DNA from: Streptococcus sp. CSL10205-OR2 | Lineage (GTDB): Bacteria; Bacillota; Bacilli; Lactobacillales; Streptococcaceae | Direction of reading: 5' to 3' | DNA length: 64,000 bases | Assembly: GCF_025660655.1 (NCBI RefSeq) | Contig: NZ_JAOTIN010000008.1 | Span: 20,529-84,528, forward strand | In this document: one piece after another, positions 1-12,903 of the stretch | Position numbering within the stretch: position 1 is the stretch's first letter | How the letters are laid out: the number at the start of each line of letters is the position of its first letter | Notes under the pieces: generated by a model | Told to the model about the DNA's origin: nothing | The model's database searches: none | The model's input: only the letters and a program-made list of their open reading frames with translations | Position numbers and translations under genes: made by a program

Positions 1-229
1 CAGTATCAAACACTTCTAATCCTCGTTTTAAACCATCTGTTGATTCCATAGCAATAGTACGAATCATACCATCACCAAGTTCAAGAGCTACTTCTAAAAC
101 GATTTTTTGTTTTTTGTCGCCGTCTTTATATACAACTAGCGCATTATTTATCTCAGGTAATTGATCTCCTGTTGCAAACACAACATCAACTACTGGACCA
201 ATAACTTGAGCAATTTTGCCTAAGCTCAT
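1..229 (-). CDS. atpD: ATP synthase F1 subunit beta, 5' part only
   Basis: N-terminal 76 residues of the catalytic beta subunit of F1Fo ATP synthase, cut by the left window edge. The protein starts [16 protein letters not shown], the usual beta-subunit beta-barrel opening, from an ATG at 227-229 preceded by a GGAG-type ribosome site. The Walker A and catalytic residues lie outside the window. It follows atpG by 19 nt and is the seventh gene of the atp operon seen here. atpC is presumably the next gene beyond the edge, which is inference. Confidence 0.96.
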   Translation of the reverse strand, partial: MSLGKIAQVIGPVVDVVFATGDQLPEINNALVVYKDGDKKQKIVLEVALELGDGMIRTIAMESTDGLKRGLEVFDT

Positions 230-248
230 GTATTTCTCCTTTTTCATA

Positions 249-1127
249 TTATTCAAGTGCATTAGCACCAGCTACAATCTCTGTAATTTCTTGCGTTATC
301 GCTGCTTGTCTTGCACGATTGTATTGAATGGTTAAATCATTAATAACATTTTTAGCATTATCAGTTGCTGTTTGCATTGCTGTCATACCAGCGGCATGCT
401 CAGCTGTTTTAGCATCAACAATAGCACCATAAATCAGACTTTCAGTGTATTGAGGCAACAACTGTTCTAAAATAACTTCACGATTTGGTTCCAATTCAAA
501 ACTGCTAATATCTTCTTCTGTTGCCTCTTTAGCATCTAAATCAGCAATAGGAAGCATTTGTTCAACACGAACTTGACTAGTTAGACTATTAACATGGTGA
601 TTGTAACAAACATAAACTTCATCAAATAATTCGTTTTTATACATTTCAACAGTTTTTGAAAGAATTTGTCCAACTTGTTCAAAGCTTGGTTGGTCTTGTA
701 AACCTCTCAGTTCAAACAAAACATTCATTTTTCTAGCTTTGAAAAAATCTGAACCAACACCACCTATTGAGATAATGGCATAATCATCACTGTTTGAATG
801 ATATTCTTCAATAATGTCCATCATGGCTTTTAATATTTTAGAATTGTAGCCACCGACAAGGCCTTTATCAGAAGTAATAACAACGTAGGCTGTTTTTTTA
901 ACTTCTCTTGCAACCAACATTGGATTAATACTTTCACCTGATAATTCTGATTTTAGTAAATCAGTTGTGATTTGACGAATTTTTGAAGCATAAATTTGAA
1001 AATGTTTGGCAGCTTGTTCTGATTGAACTAATTTTGCTGATGATACCATTCTCATCGCACTTGTAATTTTACTTGTTTTTTCTGTTGAAATAATTTTTGA
1101 TTTTATTTCACTGAGAGAGCCTACCAT
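249..1127 (-). CDS. atpG: ATP synthase F1 subunit gamma
   Basis: Central rotor stalk of F1, 292 residues, full length for streptococci. The N-terminal helix ([30 protein letters not shown]) and the C-terminal helix ending [19 protein letters not shown] form the coiled coil that turns inside the alpha3beta3 ring. [13 protein letters not shown] motif near residue 90 is typical of the family. It starts with ATG 14 nt after atpA and precedes atpD, so it is translated within the atp operon. Nothing is unusual. Confidence 0.97.
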   Translation of the reverse strand: MVGSLSEIKSKIISTEKTSKITSAMRMVSSAKLVQSEQAAKHFQIYASKIRQITTDLLKSELSGESINPMLVAREVKKTAYVVITSDKGLVGGYNSKILKAMMDIIEEYHSNSDDYAIISIGGVGSDFFKARKMNVLFELRGLQDQPSFEQVGQILSKTVEMYKNELFDEVYVCYNHHVNSLTSQVRVEQMLPIADLDAKEATEEDISSFELEPNREVILEQLLPQYTESLIYGAIVDAKTAEHAAGMTAMQTATDNAKNVINDLTIQYNRARQAAITQEITEIVAGANALE

Positions 1128-1141
1128 TTAAGAACCCTCCT

Positions 1142-2662
<1,521 letters not shown>

Positions 2663-3199
2663 CTATTTTAATTTCATTTTTAATGTTTGTAATTGACGAC
2701 GAATACTTGTATCAATAACCTTATTATTCGCTGAAATAATAAAGCCACCAATTAAATCTTCATCGATTTCTTCGATTAAACGACGAGGCGTTAAATCAAA
2801 CTTTTGAGCAACAATTGCTAAAAGACGCTCTCTTTGAGTTTCTGTTAAAGAAACAGCAGAGGTTACTTTGATATCAAAGGTGTTGGTTTGACGTGATAGC
2901 TGTTCTAGGACTGTTTCAAAAATCGGGACAAGTAGAGCCATTCTGTCATTTTGAATGACAACTTCAAGAAAGTTGTTTAAATACTCAGATTGAGATTCCT
3001 GAAATAGTCTGACTAACTTTATCTTATCAGAAACAGAAATACTAAGATCTGCAAAATACTTTTCTAAATGATTTTCATGGCAAATCGTTAATATATCTGA
3101 AATGTCTTCTTCAATCACGTCAATAACATTTTTTTCAATCGCTACCTCAACAAGACTTTTAGCATATTGCTCAATGAGACGATAAGTTCTTTTGTCCAT
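2663..3199 (-). CDS. atpH: ATP synthase F1 subunit delta
   Basis: Peripheral-stalk subunit linking F1 to the b subunits, 178 residues as usual. The N-terminal domain is helical (residues 1 to about 105) and the C-terminal part contains the conserved stretch DEDLIGGFIISANNKVIDTSIRRQL, characteristic of the OSCP/delta family. The start ATG overlaps the atpF stop by one base (TAATG), indicating translational coupling. Same operon as its neighbours. Confidence 0.96.
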   Translation of the reverse strand: MDKRTYRLIEQYAKSLVEVAIEKNVIDVIEEDISDILTICHENHLEKYFADLSISVSDKIKLVRLFQESQSEYLNNFLEVVIQNDRMALLVPIFETVLEQLSRQTNTFDIKVTSAVSLTETQRERLLAIVAQKFDLTPRRLIEEIDEDLIGGFIISANNKVIDTSIRRQLQTLKMKLK

Positions 3200-3705
3200 T
3201 AAGCTTCTCCTAATTTATCAAGATAATCATCCACTAATTGAGTTTTAGATGATGCATCAAGTTGTTCGTTGAGAATCTTTTCAGCTAACAAAATGGTTAA
3301 GTGACTGACTTCTCCTTTGATACTTGACAAAGCTTCTTCTTTTTCTCTTGCAATATCTTGTTGAGCCTTATCTTTTATTGAATCAGCTGTTTCTTTTGCT
3401 TCAGTGATAATCTTGTTGCCTTGTTCATGACTAATTTCTTTAGCATTATCAATGATTTTATTGGCTTCACTCTTAGCTTCATTTAAAGCAACTTCACGCT
3501 TGTTGGCTAATTTTTCTGCTCTCACTTTAGCGTGCTCAGCACTATCGATATCATTAGAAATTCTTTTTTCACGTTCTTCAAAGATGGCAAGGAGTTTTCC
3601 CCAAGCAAACTTTTTGATAAGGACTAATAAAATCAGAAAACTACCTGTCACAATGATAAAGTTTCCAATTAAAATATTAAGTCCTACTGTTGATAAAATA
3701 TACAT
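3199..3705 (-). CDS. atpF: ATP synthase Fo subunit b
   Basis: Peripheral-stalk b subunit, 168 residues. One N-terminal membrane helix (about residues 8-28) is followed by a long charged helix rich in Glu, Lys and Ala (about 35-150) that dimerises as a coiled coil and contacts delta. It shares the TAATG junction with atpH. It starts 20 nt after atpB. Length and architecture are normal. Confidence 0.95.
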   Translation of the reverse strand: MYILSTVGLNILIGNFIIVTGSFLILLVLIKKFAWGKLLAIFEEREKRISNDIDSAEHAKVRAEKLANKREVALNEAKSEANKIIDNAKEISHEQGNKIITEAKETADSIKDKAQQDIAREKEEALSSIKGEVSHLTILLAEKILNEQLDASSKTQLVDDYLDKLGEA

Positions 3706-3724
3706 AATCTACTTTCCTTTCTTA

Positions 3725-4429
3725 CTAACTATTTACTTTTTTTCCGAGATAAATAGAAGTAAGTAGTATAAAGACATAAGCCTGCAAACATGAAATGAAG
3801 GCCGAAAAACCTACCCATACAATATTCATCCCTAAAGCAAATGGGGCAAGAAAAATACTTTGATTAGCCATTTGCAACAGTAATGACAGTAAAATCTCTC
3901 CCGAGAAAATATTACCATAAAGACGTAGTGATAACGACACAATGTTGGTGACTTCTTCAAGTAAGTTCATTGGTGTCATAGCTATTGGTGTAATGAAACC
4001 TTTAATGTAATGCTTAATCCCTCTTATCTTTATCGCCTGATATTGAATAACAATTGACATTAAAATAGACAAGGCAAAGTCAAAAGCCATGTTAGAGGTG
4101 GGCGATCCCCACCAGTTAAAACCATCTGGGGTTTGAATTTTTGTCATTAAGCCTAAATTATTGGCAAACAGCAAAAAAGTAAACACCACAAAGAAAAATG
4201 GTGTGAATTGTTTTCCAAGTTTCTCACCAAGTTCTCCTTTAATAACACCAAAAACAAAATCATAAACATACTCAAGAACATTTTGTTTTCCTTTAGGTTT
4301 TAGGGTCATGTTACGACTAGCCCAAAACACTAAAGCAAAGACAAGAACAACAATTAAAGCAGACATGATAAGTATGGTCAAATCAAAAGCAACTGGCCCT
4401 ATATGTACTATCGGCATTTCTGATTCCAA
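3725..4429 (-). CDS. atpB: ATP synthase Fo subunit a
   Basis: Membrane subunit a, 234 residues with several hydrophobic helices, forming the proton path against the c ring. The motif LSLRLYGNIFSGE holds the essential arginine that faces the c-subunit carboxylate. I keep the TTG at 4427-4429 as start (MESEMPIVHIG). An AAGGTGG ribosome site sits about 7 nt upstream of it, whereas the next ATG (4415-4417) is too far from that site. Two other genes in the window (atpA and the histidine kinase) also appear to use TTG. Confidence 0.93.
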   Translation of the reverse strand: MESEMPIVHIGPVAFDLTILIMSALIVVLVFALVFWASRNMTLKPKGKQNVLEYVYDFVFGVIKGELGEKLGKQFTPFFFVVFTFLLFANNLGLMTKIQTPDGFNWWGSPTSNMAFDFALSILMSIVIQYQAIKIRGIKHYIKGFITPIAMTPMNLLEEVTNIVSLSLRLYGNIFSGEILLSLLLQMANQSIFLAPFALGMNIVWVGFSAFISCLQAYVFILLTSIYLGKKVNS

Positions 4430-4468
4430 CTAAGTCCACCTTCTTTCTACAAATTGCATAGTCATCTA

Positions 4469-4669
4469 TTATTTAAGGAATAATGACATCCCTAAAGTAA
4501 CAAAGAATGTTCCTTCAATAAAGCCAATACCAAGGAAAATGATAGGTCTTAATTTATCAAATAATTCTGGTTGACGTGAAACAGCCTTCATAAAGTTTGA
4601 AACCAAGTAACCTTCTGCAAGACTTACTCCAAAACAGGCTATTCCTAAAGCTAAAATACCTAATGTCAT
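4469..4669 (-). CDS. atpE: ATP synthase Fo subunit c
   Basis: Proteolipid of the rotating c ring, 66 residues, two membrane helices joined by a polar loop with the conserved RQPE (residues 32-35). The ion-carrying carboxylate is Glu52 in the second helix (GFIEGTFF). A CTCCTT complement at 4679-4684 gives an AAGGAG ribosome site 9 nt before ATG. It is the first gene of the operon; no atpI is present upstream, as in other streptococci. Confidence 0.96.
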   Translation of the reverse strand: MTLGILALGIACFGVSLAEGYLVSNFMKAVSRQPELFDKLRPIIFLGIGFIEGTFFVTLGMSLFLK

Positions 4670-4709
4670 TTGTAAATACTCCTTATGTTTAAAAATTTTT
4701 TACCAATCT

Positions 4710-4738
4710 AGTGTAGTCCTATTTTTTAAGTTTGTCAA
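4710..4738 (-). promoter_or_regulatory. atp operon promoter
   Basis: On the minus strand a perfect TTGACA (4733-4738) is separated by exactly 17 bp from TACACT (4710-4715), followed about 40 nt later by atpE. It lies just downstream of the glg operon terminator, so the ATP synthase genes are transcribed separately from the glycogen genes. Confidence 0.9.
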
Positions 4739-4760
4739 ATATAACTTTAAAAGAATAGTT

Positions 4761-4811
4761 AAAAAAACAAAGGTTTTTTGCCGTTTCAAAAAAGATGTGA
4801 CAAAAACCTTT
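4761..4811 (-). terminator. glg operon terminator
   Basis: Minus-strand hairpin with arms 4801-4811 and 4769-4780 (AAAGGTTTTTG / CAAAAAACCTTT), followed by a run of seven T after one G. It begins 7 nt beyond the glgP stop codon. Confidence 0.85.
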
Positions 4812-4817
4812 ATTTTA

Positions 4818-7214
4818 CTATTTTTTAATTTGCCACAATTCTTCAGCGTATTGTGAGATGGTATCATCTGATGAGAATTTATGTGACTTAGCGATATTCA
4901 TCAATCTCATTTGAGACCAAACTTTCTTGTCACGATATAAGTGGTCAATTTTTTCTTGTGCTTCAACATAACTCATGAAATCTTCTAGCAAGAAATACTC
5001 ATCATTGTGAGTAATCAGTGATTCAAAAATTTCCATTCCTTCACTAACAACATCTGAAATAGAACCATCAACAAAAGTATCAACCACACGCTTAATAACT
5101 GGTTGATTTTCATAAATACCACGAGAATAATAATCGTGTTTTCGATAGTGATCGTAGACGTCGTCTTTAGTCATCCCAAAAATAACAATGTTATCATCGC
5201 CCACTTCATCTTTGATTTCGATGTTAGCACCATCTAAAGTTGCTAGAGTCACTGAACCTGTCATCATAAATTTCATATTTGATGTTCCTGATGCTTCTTT
5301 TGATGCTAACGAAATTTGTTCAGAAACATCTGCAGCTGGAATAATTAACTCCGCTAAACTAACGTTATAGTTTTCTAAGAAAACAACTTTTAATTTATCC
5401 TTTAAGTCAACATCATTATTGACAAGATTTGCCACTTCATTGATTAACTTGATAACAGACTTAGCAAAATGGTAGCCCGGAGCAGCTTTTGCTCCAAAAA
5501 TAAAGACTCTTGGCACCATATCTTTATCAGGATTATCTTTTAAATCCCAATAAAGTTTAATAATGTGCATCAAATTGAGAAGTTGACGTTTATAAGCATG
5601 AAGTCTTTTGACTTGCACATCAAAAATGGCTTGCGTCGAAACTGTAATTCCTGTTGTTTCATAGATATAAGTCGCTAGTCGTTCTTTGGCTTTTTGTTTC
5701 ACACAGTAAAAATCATTTAAAACAGTATCGTCATTAATATGATGTTTTAATTCTTCAAGCTGATGAATATCTTTACGCCAGTCACAGCCAATGACTTTGT
5801 CAATTTGTTCAGATAATTCTGGTGCGGCAATTTGTGTCCAACGTCTTTGAACAATACCATTTGTTTTATTGTTAAATTTTTCTGGATAAATGGCATAAAA
5901 ATCACTAAGTGTATCTTCTTTCAGTAGTTTTGTGTGGAGTTTTGCCACTCCATTTACAGAATAACCCCCAATGATAGCTAAGTGAGCCATATGGATTTGT
6001 CCATCTTTTACAATTCTTGTTTTTTCAATAATATTTGGATCCACCCCATCAGTAGCCATTTTGACAACATAACGATTATCAATTTCTAGGATGATTTGAT
6101 AAACCCTTGGTAAAAGCTTTTTAAAGAGTCCTTCATCCCATTTTTCTAGAGCCTCAGATAAAATCGTATGGTTGGTGTAACTCATGGTTTTAATGGTAGT
6201 CTCCCAAGCTTCTTGCCATTCTAAACCATACTCATCAATGAGTAGACGCATAAATTCAGCCGGCGCTACTGCTGGGTGAGTATCATTGATATGGACAGAT
6301 ACTTTTTCATGAATTTTCTCAAGTGGTCTTCCTTGTTTTAAATAATACTTAATAATCGTTTGAAGACCAGCACTCGTCATAAAGTATTCTTGTGTGAGTC
6401 GTAATTCTTTTCCTTCATAACTAGTGTCATCTGGATATAAAACAGCTGTGATATCTTGTACTTTGCGACGAGCTTCTAAGGTTGGGTAATGCAATTCGTA
6501 TTCCTCTGGAATTTCAACATCCCAGAGTCTTAAATTATTGACAATATCATTTTGGTAACCTAATTGAGGGACATCATAAGGAACAGCTCTAAGGATTTGA
6601 GAATTTTCATAAATGGGAATGAGTTTTCCGTCTTCATTCATCTCAAGATGAACATTACCATATAATTTAACATCAACAATATCGTGATCTTTACGGACTT
6701 CCCAAACATTTCCGACTGAACCAAACCAAGCATCTGGTAATTCTACTTGGTGACCATTAACAATTTTTTGCTTGAATAATCCATACTGATAGCGAAGACC
6801 ATTACCAAAACCTGGGTAACCAGTCGTTGCTAGTGAGTCCATAAAGGCTGCTGCCAAGCGTCCTAATCCACCATTACCAAGAGCCATATCATGCTCAGCA
6901 TTTTTGACAGCTTCAAAATCAATCCCCAAATCTGAGAAACCATCTTTTACCAAATCAAGAATTCCTAAATTAAGGAGATTGGTTTCAAGCATCCGTCCTG
7001 GTAAAAATTCAATAGAAAAATAGAAGGCAATCTTTTCTTGATCGTCTGAGAGTCTTTTGTTTCTTTCTAGCCACTTGGGAGTATAGTATTTTCTAATCAC
7101 CTTAGCCAAAGAAGTGAAAAGCTCTGTAGGAGTTGCTACGGGAATTTTAATCAGATGTTCTTCATGTAGGGCATCCTTAAAATCCCTGATAAATTGTTCT
7201 TTTGTTAGTGACAT
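4818..7214 (-). CDS. glgP: Glycogen/maltodextrin phosphorylase (glg operon)
   Basis: GT35 alpha-glucan phosphorylase, 798 residues, releasing glucose 1-phosphate from glycogen with pyridoxal phosphate. The cofactor motif EASGTSNMKFMMTGS is present; its Lys is about residue 648. The start is placed at ATG 7212-7214 (MSLTKEQFIRDF), which has an AAAGGA ribosome site; a longer in-frame reading would run into the end of glgA. It is the last gene of glgBCDAP, 22 nt after glgA. A second phosphorylase (malP) lies at 27-29 kb. The operon position suggests this one acts on stored glycogen, which is inference. Confidence 0.95.
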   Translation of the reverse strand: MSLTKEQFIRDFKDALHEEHLIKIPVATPTELFTSLAKVIRKYYTPKWLERNKRLSDDQEKIAFYFSIEFLPGRMLETNLLNLGILDLVKDGFSDLGIDFEAVKNAEHDMALGNGGLGRLAAAFMDSLATTGYPGFGNGLRYQYGLFKQKIVNGHQVELPDAWFGSVGNVWEVRKDHDIVDVKLYGNVHLEMNEDGKLIPIYENSQILRAVPYDVPQLGYQNDIVNNLRLWDVEIPEEYELHYPTLEARRKVQDITAVLYPDDTSYEGKELRLTQEYFMTSAGLQTIIKYYLKQGRPLEKIHEKVSVHINDTHPAVAPAEFMRLLIDEYGLEWQEAWETTIKTMSYTNHTILSEALEKWDEGLFKKLLPRVYQIILEIDNRYVVKMATDGVDPNIIEKTRIVKDGQIHMAHLAIIGGYSVNGVAKLHTKLLKEDTLSDFYAIYPEKFNNKTNGIVQRRWTQIAAPELSEQIDKVIGCDWRKDIHQLEELKHHINDDTVLNDFYCVKQKAKERLATYIYETTGITVSTQAIFDVQVKRLHAYKRQLLNLMHIIKLYWDLKDNPDKDMVPRVFIFGAKAAPGYHFAKSVIKLINEVANLVNNDVDLKDKLKVVFLENYNVSLAELIIPAADVSEQISLASKEASGTSNMKFMMTGSVTLATLDGANIEIKDEVGDDNIVIFGMTKDDVYDHYRKHDYYSRGIYENQPVIKRVVDTFVDGSISDVVSEGMEIFESLITHNDEYFLLEDFMSYVEAQEKIDHLYRDKKVWSQMRLMNIAKSHKFSSDDTISQYAEELWQIKK

Positions 7215-7236
7215 GATAGTCCTTTCTTTGCTTTTA

Positions 7237-8664
7237 TTAAAGCTTTCGGTATAGCTCATCATAGGCTTTACTAGCTGTTTCCCAAGAAAAATCTTGTTTC
7301 ATAGCACTTTTTTGAAGATGACTAAACTCTTCTTTATTATTATAATACAGCTCAATAGCTCCTTCAACTGCTTTTGTTAACCAGTAACCTGAAAAGTGAT
7401 TAAAGGAAAAGCCTGTACCAGTCTTATCATAAGCATTGTATGGTATAACAGTATCTTTTAGACCACCAACTTCATGAACAATTGGAAGCGTTCCATATCT
7501 CATCGCCATCATTTGAGAGAGACCACAAGGTTCAAAGGCACTAGGCATTAAAAAGAGATCGCTTCCAGCATAAATTTTTTGGGCAAATTCTAAATCAAAG
7601 GTGATATTAGCAGAAAGTTTATCTGGGTATTTTGAAGCAAACCAGCTAAAAGCATTCTCAAAACCATTATAACCTGTTCCTAAAAGCACGATTTGAAGAT
7701 CATACTGGAGAATGTTGTGGAGTTCTCTAACCACCAAATCAAATCCTTTTTGATCAGTTAAACGAGACACAATACCAATAAGTGGCACATCTTCTCGAAC
7801 AGGTAAACCAGCATGTTCTTGGAGGTCTTTTTTGTTAAGAGCTTTATTTGCCATGTTTTCATTTGAAAAATTAGCAATTAAATGAGTATCTGTTTCTGGA
7901 TTAAAGAGATCGGTATCAATACCATTGACAATTCCTGTTAACTTATTGGCTTCCATACGCATGACTGTTTCTAAACCCTTACCAAAGGCAGAGGTCATGA
8001 TTTCTTCAGCATAAGTTGGTGAAACTGTCGTCACCGAATTGGCATAAAGGACTCCTGCTTTCATCCAGTTTAAACAATCATTCCATCTTAATGTGCCATC
8101 TTCATATCTTTCTAGACCAACACCAAATAAATCCCAAAGCATCCCTGGCTCAAACTGTCCTTGAAATTCAATATTGTGAATGGTGAAAACTGTTTTAATA
8201 TCATTGTAGGCTTCAATCCATTGGTATTTTTCTTTTAGAAGATAAGGAATCATGGCAGTGTGATAATCGTGGACATGAAGAATGTCTGGAATAAAATCAA
8301 TTTTTTCCATTAGCTCAATAGCGGCCAGTTGGAAAAAGGCAAATCTTTCGCCATCATCCCATTCTCCATAAACTGTCCCTCTAAAGAAATAATCACGATT
8401 ATCAAGAAAATAGAAGGTGACATTATTTTGAATCAATTTTTTGACACCAACATACTGATGACGCCAACCAACATTGGTGAAATAATATAAAACATCTTCA
8501 ACCTGATCAGCAAAGTGATAATCAACAGAATCATAATAAGGTAAGACAACACTAACATCATGACCTTTTTTAACCAAAGACTTTGGGAGCGCTCCAATCA
8601 CATCACCCAAACCTCCTGTTTTGACAAAGGGGCTAGCTTCTGCAGCAACAAACATAATCTTCAT
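7237..8664 (-). CDS. glgA: Glycogen synthase (ADP-glucose)
   Basis: GT5 bacterial glycogen synthase, 475 residues, extending alpha-1,4-glucan chains from ADP-glucose. The N-terminal [16 protein letters not shown] loop binds the nucleotide sugar. The C-terminal Rossmann half carries [13 protein letters not shown] and the [23 protein letters not shown] motif with its catalytic Glu. The start overlaps the glgD stop by 4 nt, indicating tight coupling in glgBCDAP. Confidence 0.97.
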   Translation of the reverse strand: MKIMFVAAEASPFVKTGGLGDVIGALPKSLVKKGHDVSVVLPYYDSVDYHFADQVEDVLYYFTNVGWRHQYVGVKKLIQNNVTFYFLDNRDYFFRGTVYGEWDDGERFAFFQLAAIELMEKIDFIPDILHVHDYHTAMIPYLLKEKYQWIEAYNDIKTVFTIHNIEFQGQFEPGMLWDLFGVGLERYEDGTLRWNDCLNWMKAGVLYANSVTTVSPTYAEEIMTSAFGKGLETVMRMEANKLTGIVNGIDTDLFNPETDTHLIANFSNENMANKALNKKDLQEHAGLPVREDVPLIGIVSRLTDQKGFDLVVRELHNILQYDLQIVLLGTGYNGFENAFSWFASKYPDKLSANITFDLEFAQKIYAGSDLFLMPSAFEPCGLSQMMAMRYGTLPIVHEVGGLKDTVIPYNAYDKTGTGFSFNHFSGYWLTKAVEGAIELYYNNKEEFSHLQKSAMKQDFSWETASKAYDELYRKL

Positions 8665-9791
8665 TTGATAATATCTCCATCTACTTTTTGACCTTTAGCA
8701 ATGACTAGAGGCTCTTCTTTTGTTCCTTTAATGGTCACACCTTTTGGGATAGTATTGCCTTTATCAATAATAGCATACTCAACAACTGCACCTTCTTCAA
8801 TCGTCACTTTAGGAAAAATGATAGCATTTGTTATTTTAGCATCCTCTTTAATATAACAATTTCTTGAAATAATAGAATGCTCAACATGCCCTTTAATGAT
8901 ACTTCCTGAGGCAAATTGTGAATTGAGAACTGTTGATTTTTTATCAAAGAAGGTTGCCTCTTCGTTTTTAATTTTGGTATAAACTTTCTGATTACTATAA
9001 AGAAGAGAGTAAAATTTTTGTGAGTCTAACATATCCATGTTAGCTTCAAAATATGATTTCACAGAATTAATATTGGATAAATAACCTGTATATTCAAAAG
9101 CAAGAGCTTTTTCTGTAACAATCAAATCTCTGAGTAAATATCTTATTTTGCGAAGTTTGCCAGTTTTTAATTCTTCTTCCATTTTTTCAATAAGCCAAGG
9201 CGTATTAACCACATAGATATCTGCTGACATAGAAACTAATTCACTATCAGCTTTTTCTTTTTTGCCAATGACATTATCTAATTCATCAATTTCTAAAATG
9301 TCATTAACGGGGGATACCATTTTTTGAGGTAATTTTTTATAAACTACCGTTATCTGACGTTTATTGACATTATGCAAATGAATGACTTGTTCAAGATTGA
9401 TATTACACAAGATATCACAAGTCATATAAATCGTTTGATCACTCCCTGAACGTTTTAAATAAGTCAAAATTTGATTGTAATAATCTTCGTCAGTATACTC
9501 ATCGGTACTTTGAGTGTTATAGAATCCAAGGAAATAATGGCTAAGAAGTGTGCTTAATCCCCATTCACGACCACTTCTAATATGGTCAAAGACAGATCTA
9601 ATATTTTGACCTCTAAAGATACCGTAGACACTCCTAATACCTGCATTTGCTAAACTTGATAGTTGAAAATCAATCAAACGGTATTTCCCATCAAATGGCA
9701 AGTTTGCCAAGGGACGGTTTGCTGTTAATTCAGCCATGTCATGATAGCCGACTGCATTTCCTAATATAGCAGAATATTTATCAATCTTCAT
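8661..9791 (-). CDS. glgD: ADP-glucose pyrophosphorylase regulatory subunit GlgD
   Basis: GlgD-type partner of GlgC, 376 residues. Where GlgC has the catalytic AGGQGTRL loop, this protein reads [30 protein letters not shown], so it lacks the nucleotide-binding signature and is expected to be non-catalytic. A left-handed beta-helix domain occupies about the last 100 residues. The start is ATG 9789-9791 ([12 protein letters not shown]), inside the end of glgC (11-nt overlap). In Firmicutes, GlgD activates GlgC as a heterotetramer. Confidence 0.95.
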   Translation of the reverse strand: MKIDKYSAILGNAVGYHDMAELTANRPLANLPFDGKYRLIDFQLSSLANAGIRSVYGIFRGQNIRSVFDHIRSGREWGLSTLLSHYFLGFYNTQSTDEYTDEDYYNQILTYLKRSGSDQTIYMTCDILCNINLEQVIHLHNVNKRQITVVYKKLPQKMVSPVNDILEIDELDNVIGKKEKADSELVSMSADIYVVNTPWLIEKMEEELKTGKLRKIRYLLRDLIVTEKALAFEYTGYLSNINSVKSYFEANMDMLDSQKFYSLLYSNQKVYTKIKNEEATFFDKKSTVLNSQFASGSIIKGHVEHSIISRNCYIKEDAKITNAIIFPKVTIEEGAVVEYAIIDKGNTIPKGVTIKGTKEEPLVIAKGQKVDGDIIK

Positions 9792-10920
9792 TTGGAACCC
9801 CCACTTTTTCATTATAGCCAACAACTTGTACTTCATTTGTCCCATCTATGACAACATTATCACTAATGATGGCACCCTCACCAATGATTGCTCTCACAAT
9901 TATAGTATTTTTCCCAATTTTGGCACCACTCATGATAAAACTATCTTTAATAAAGGCATTTTCTTTAACTTGAACATTTGTTGACAAGATTGAATTTTCA
10001 ACATGACCAGCAACAAAGCAACCATCAACGACTAAGGAATCTTTAACACGCGCTTTATCCGTTATAAAATTAGGCGGTGCAATATGACTTTTAGAATAAA
10101 TTTTCCAATTTCTATCACGGCTATTGAGTTGATTATCAATTGCAATATATTCCATATTAGCTTCCCATAGTGATTCTATAGTCCCAACATCTTTCCAATA
10201 GCCATTAAAATTGTGGGTATAAACACGCTCGCCAGATTCCAAATAAGCTGGAATAACATGGTGACCAAAATCTGACATATCAACATTATTTTTTTCTGCA
10301 TTAATCAGCATTTCGCGAAGTCGTGGCCAATCAAAAATATAAATCCCCATTGATGCTTTTGTAGACTTAGGATGTTCAGGCTTTTCTTCAAATTCGACAA
10401 TGCGATTATTAGAGTCGGTGTTCATGATACCAAAACGATGGGCCTCTTTTAAAGGCACATCAATAACAGCTACTGTTAAACTGGCTAAATTATCTTTATG
10501 GGTTTGAAGCATAGCATCATAATCCATCTTATAAATGTGGTCACCAGATAAAATCAAGACATAGTCTGGATTGATACTATCAATATAGTCAATATTTTGA
10601 TAAATAGCATGGCTAGTTCCTTGGAACCAACGATTACCTTCTGTTGCCGAATAAGGTTGTAAAATAGTAGCTCCTGAATCAATGCCATCCAGTCCCCAAG
10701 ATGAACCATTACCAATATGGCTATTTAGAGCTAATGGTTGGTATTGTGTGATAACACCAACATTATGGATACCTGAGTTGGCACAATTTGAGAGAGCAAA
10801 ATCAATAATGCGATATCTTCCTCCAAATTGAACAGCGGGTTTTGCGATGGTTTGAGTTAATTTTCCTAAACGAGTTCCTTGCCCACCAGCAAGTATTAAG
10901 GCCAACATTTCATTTTTCAT
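9781..10920 (-). CDS. glgC: Glucose-1-phosphate adenylyltransferase, catalytic subunit
   Basis: Makes ADP-glucose from ATP and glucose 1-phosphate, the committed step of glycogen synthesis; 379 residues. The catalytic loop [34 protein letters not shown] is intact. [15 protein letters not shown] holds the metal-binding Asp, and a beta-helix C-terminal domain is visible (repeats like [20 protein letters not shown]). It follows glgB by 24 nt and overlaps glgD by 11 nt. Confidence 0.97.
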   Translation of the reverse strand: MKNEMLALILAGGQGTRLGKLTQTIAKPAVQFGGRYRIIDFALSNCANSGIHNVGVITQYQPLALNSHIGNGSSWGLDGIDSGATILQPYSATEGNRWFQGTSHAIYQNIDYIDSINPDYVLILSGDHIYKMDYDAMLQTHKDNLASLTVAVIDVPLKEAHRFGIMNTDSNNRIVEFEEKPEHPKSTKASMGIYIFDWPRLREMLINAEKNNVDMSDFGHHVIPAYLESGERVYTHNFNGYWKDVGTIESLWEANMEYIAIDNQLNSRDRNWKIYSKSHIAPPNFITDKARVKDSLVVDGCFVAGHVENSILSTNVQVKENAFIKDSFIMSGAKIGKNTIIVRAIIGEGAIISDNVVIDGTNEVQVVGYNEKVGVPNED

Positions 10921-10944
10921 CTATTTCTTCCTTTCACTTATTAT

Positions 10945-12819
10945 TTATAGGCGTCTTTTAATCTTCCAAATACTAGCACCAAGTGCTGGAAGCGTAAAAC
11001 TGATGGTATGATCATAGTGTTTCCATAATTTTCTTTGTGATTTTGTATCTGGATTTGTTGTTTGCCAAACACCTCCAAACGCTTCTAATTCCGTGTTGAA
11101 AACTTCTGCATAAATGCCTGAAATAGGGACACCAATAGTAAAATATTTTCTTTCAACAGGTGTCATGTTAAAGACACAAACTAGTAAGTCACCCTTACTG
11201 TTTTTTCTGATAAATGATAAGACAGTCTCTGAGCTATTATCTGCATCTATAATGTCTAATCCATCATAACTATCATCAACTTGCCATAAGACTTTATTGT
11301 CCTTGTAGAATTGATTGAGAAAACGCGTAAAATCTTGCATTTTTTTATTTAAAGGATCTTCTAAATTTGACCATTCTAGCTGTTCATTGTATTTCCATTC
11401 TAGAAATTGACCAAATTCACTACCCATAAAAAGTAATTTCTTTCCAGGATGACAAATTTGATAGGTATAGAGATTTCTAAGACCAGAGAACTGATGGTAG
11501 CGATCGCCCCACATCTTATGCATCATACTTTTTTTACCATGAACTACTTCATCATGAGAAAATGGAAGGATAAAATTCTCACTAAAAACGTACATGAAAC
11601 TAAAAGTAACGAGATTAAATTCAAACTGACGATAAATGGGATCTTTTTCATAAAATCTTAGAATATCGTTCATCCAGCCCATATTCCACTTATAATCAAA
11701 GCCTAAGCCACCTTCTGAGATGGGAAGCGTTATTGGGGTAAAAGCTGTTGATTCCTCCGCTATCATCATCACATCCGGATGATAGTGTTTAACAACGTTA
11801 TTTAGTTTTTGTAAAAAAGCATAGCCTTCTAGATTTCGGTTACCACCATCTTTATTAGGTGACCAAGGCCCTTCGTCATAATCGAGATAAAGCATATTGC
11901 TCACAGCATCAACACGAATGCCATCAACATGGTAGTGCTCTATCCAAAACAAAGCACTTGAAATCAGAAAGGACTGCACTTGATTTTTCCCTAAATCAAA
12001 ATTAAGGGCACCCCAACGATAATTATGTGCCCTGTCATAATCATGGTATTCGTAGGTTGGTGTACCATCAAAATAAGCAAGAGCATCATCATTGACGATG
12101 AAATGCCCTGGAACCCAGTCAAGAATGACACCGATATTGTTAAGATGACACGCTTCAACAAAATCTTGAAATTCTTCGGGAGTGCCGTAGGTTTGTTCAA
12201 ATGCAAAGTAACCCATTAATTGATAGCCCCAGCTCATATCTAAAGGATGAGACATCAAAGGAAGAAACTCAACATGTGTATAGTTCATCTCAACAAGATA
12301 AGGGATTAACTCTTTTTTAAGTTTAGAAAAACCGTTAGGTTTACCAGTGTCATCTTTTTTCCATGATCCAGCATGAACTTCATAAATATTGATTGGGCGG
12401 TTCTTAAAACCAAATCTTTTTCGCCGTCCTAACCAAAGACCATCTTTCCATTTTTTATTAGAGAGTGTTTTAACAATAGCACCTGTGGCTGGTCTTTTTT
12501 CCATTTGGAAAGCATAAGGATCTGTTTTCTCAACAATTTCACCACCTTGTCTTGTCACAAGATACTTGTAAATATGACCTTCTTTTGCTTGTGTGGTATG
12601 AATTTCCCAAATACCTGACTCATTTTTTTGCATGGCAAGAGGATTATCATGCCAGTTAGTAAAGTCTCCAATAAGAGCTACTCTTTCAGCGTTAGGTGCC
12701 CACACACGAAAAACATAACCATCTTCATTGTGTCGTGATTCAGGATGAACACCAAGCAATTCTTGCGAGTGGAAATTCTCTCCTTTTCCAAAAAACCAGA
12801 TACTATCTTTTTTTGTCAT
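10945..12819 (-). CDS. glgB: 1,4-alpha-glucan branching enzyme
   Basis: GH13 branching enzyme, 624 residues, adding alpha-1,6 branches to glycogen. An N-terminal CBM48-like domain (about residues 20-115, [22 protein letters not shown]) precedes the TIM barrel. Conserved strands are [11 protein letters not shown] with the nucleophile Asp, MMIAEES with the acid Glu, and [13 protein letters not shown]. It is the first gene of glgBCDAP. The pulA terminator lies just upstream, so glgB needs its own start site. A weak TATATT sits about 25 nt before the ATG, but I see no convincing -35. Confidence 0.97.
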   Translation of the reverse strand: MTKKDSIWFFGKGENFHSQELLGVHPESRHNEDGYVFRVWAPNAERVALIGDFTNWHDNPLAMQKNESGIWEIHTTQAKEGHIYKYLVTRQGGEIVEKTDPYAFQMEKRPATGAIVKTLSNKKWKDGLWLGRRKRFGFKNRPINIYEVHAGSWKKDDTGKPNGFSKLKKELIPYLVEMNYTHVEFLPLMSHPLDMSWGYQLMGYFAFEQTYGTPEEFQDFVEACHLNNIGVILDWVPGHFIVNDDALAYFDGTPTYEYHDYDRAHNYRWGALNFDLGKNQVQSFLISSALFWIEHYHVDGIRVDAVSNMLYLDYDEGPWSPNKDGGNRNLEGYAFLQKLNNVVKHYHPDVMMIAEESTAFTPITLPISEGGLGFDYKWNMGWMNDILRFYEKDPIYRQFEFNLVTFSFMYVFSENFILPFSHDEVVHGKKSMMHKMWGDRYHQFSGLRNLYTYQICHPGKKLLFMGSEFGQFLEWKYNEQLEWSNLEDPLNKKMQDFTRFLNQFYKDNKVLWQVDDSYDGLDIIDADNSSETVLSFIRKNSKGDLLVCVFNMTPVERKYFTIGVPISGIYAEVFNTELEAFGGVWQTTNPDTKSQRKLWKHYDHTISFTLPALGASIWKIKRRL

Positions 12820-12883
12820 ATTTTCTTCCCTCTAATATAATCATGAAATTCTCCATGTTTTAAATCCTTTTTAAAACAAAAAT

Positions 12884-12903
12884 AACCTGATAAATATCAG
12901 GTT
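12884..12903 (-). terminator. pulA terminator
   Basis: Perfect 9-bp stem (12895-12903 with 12884-12892) with a 2-nt loop, followed on the minus strand by ATTTTTGTTTT. The first arm overlaps the pulA stop codon (12902-12904). It separates ligA-dagK-pulA from glgBCDAP. Confidence 0.85.
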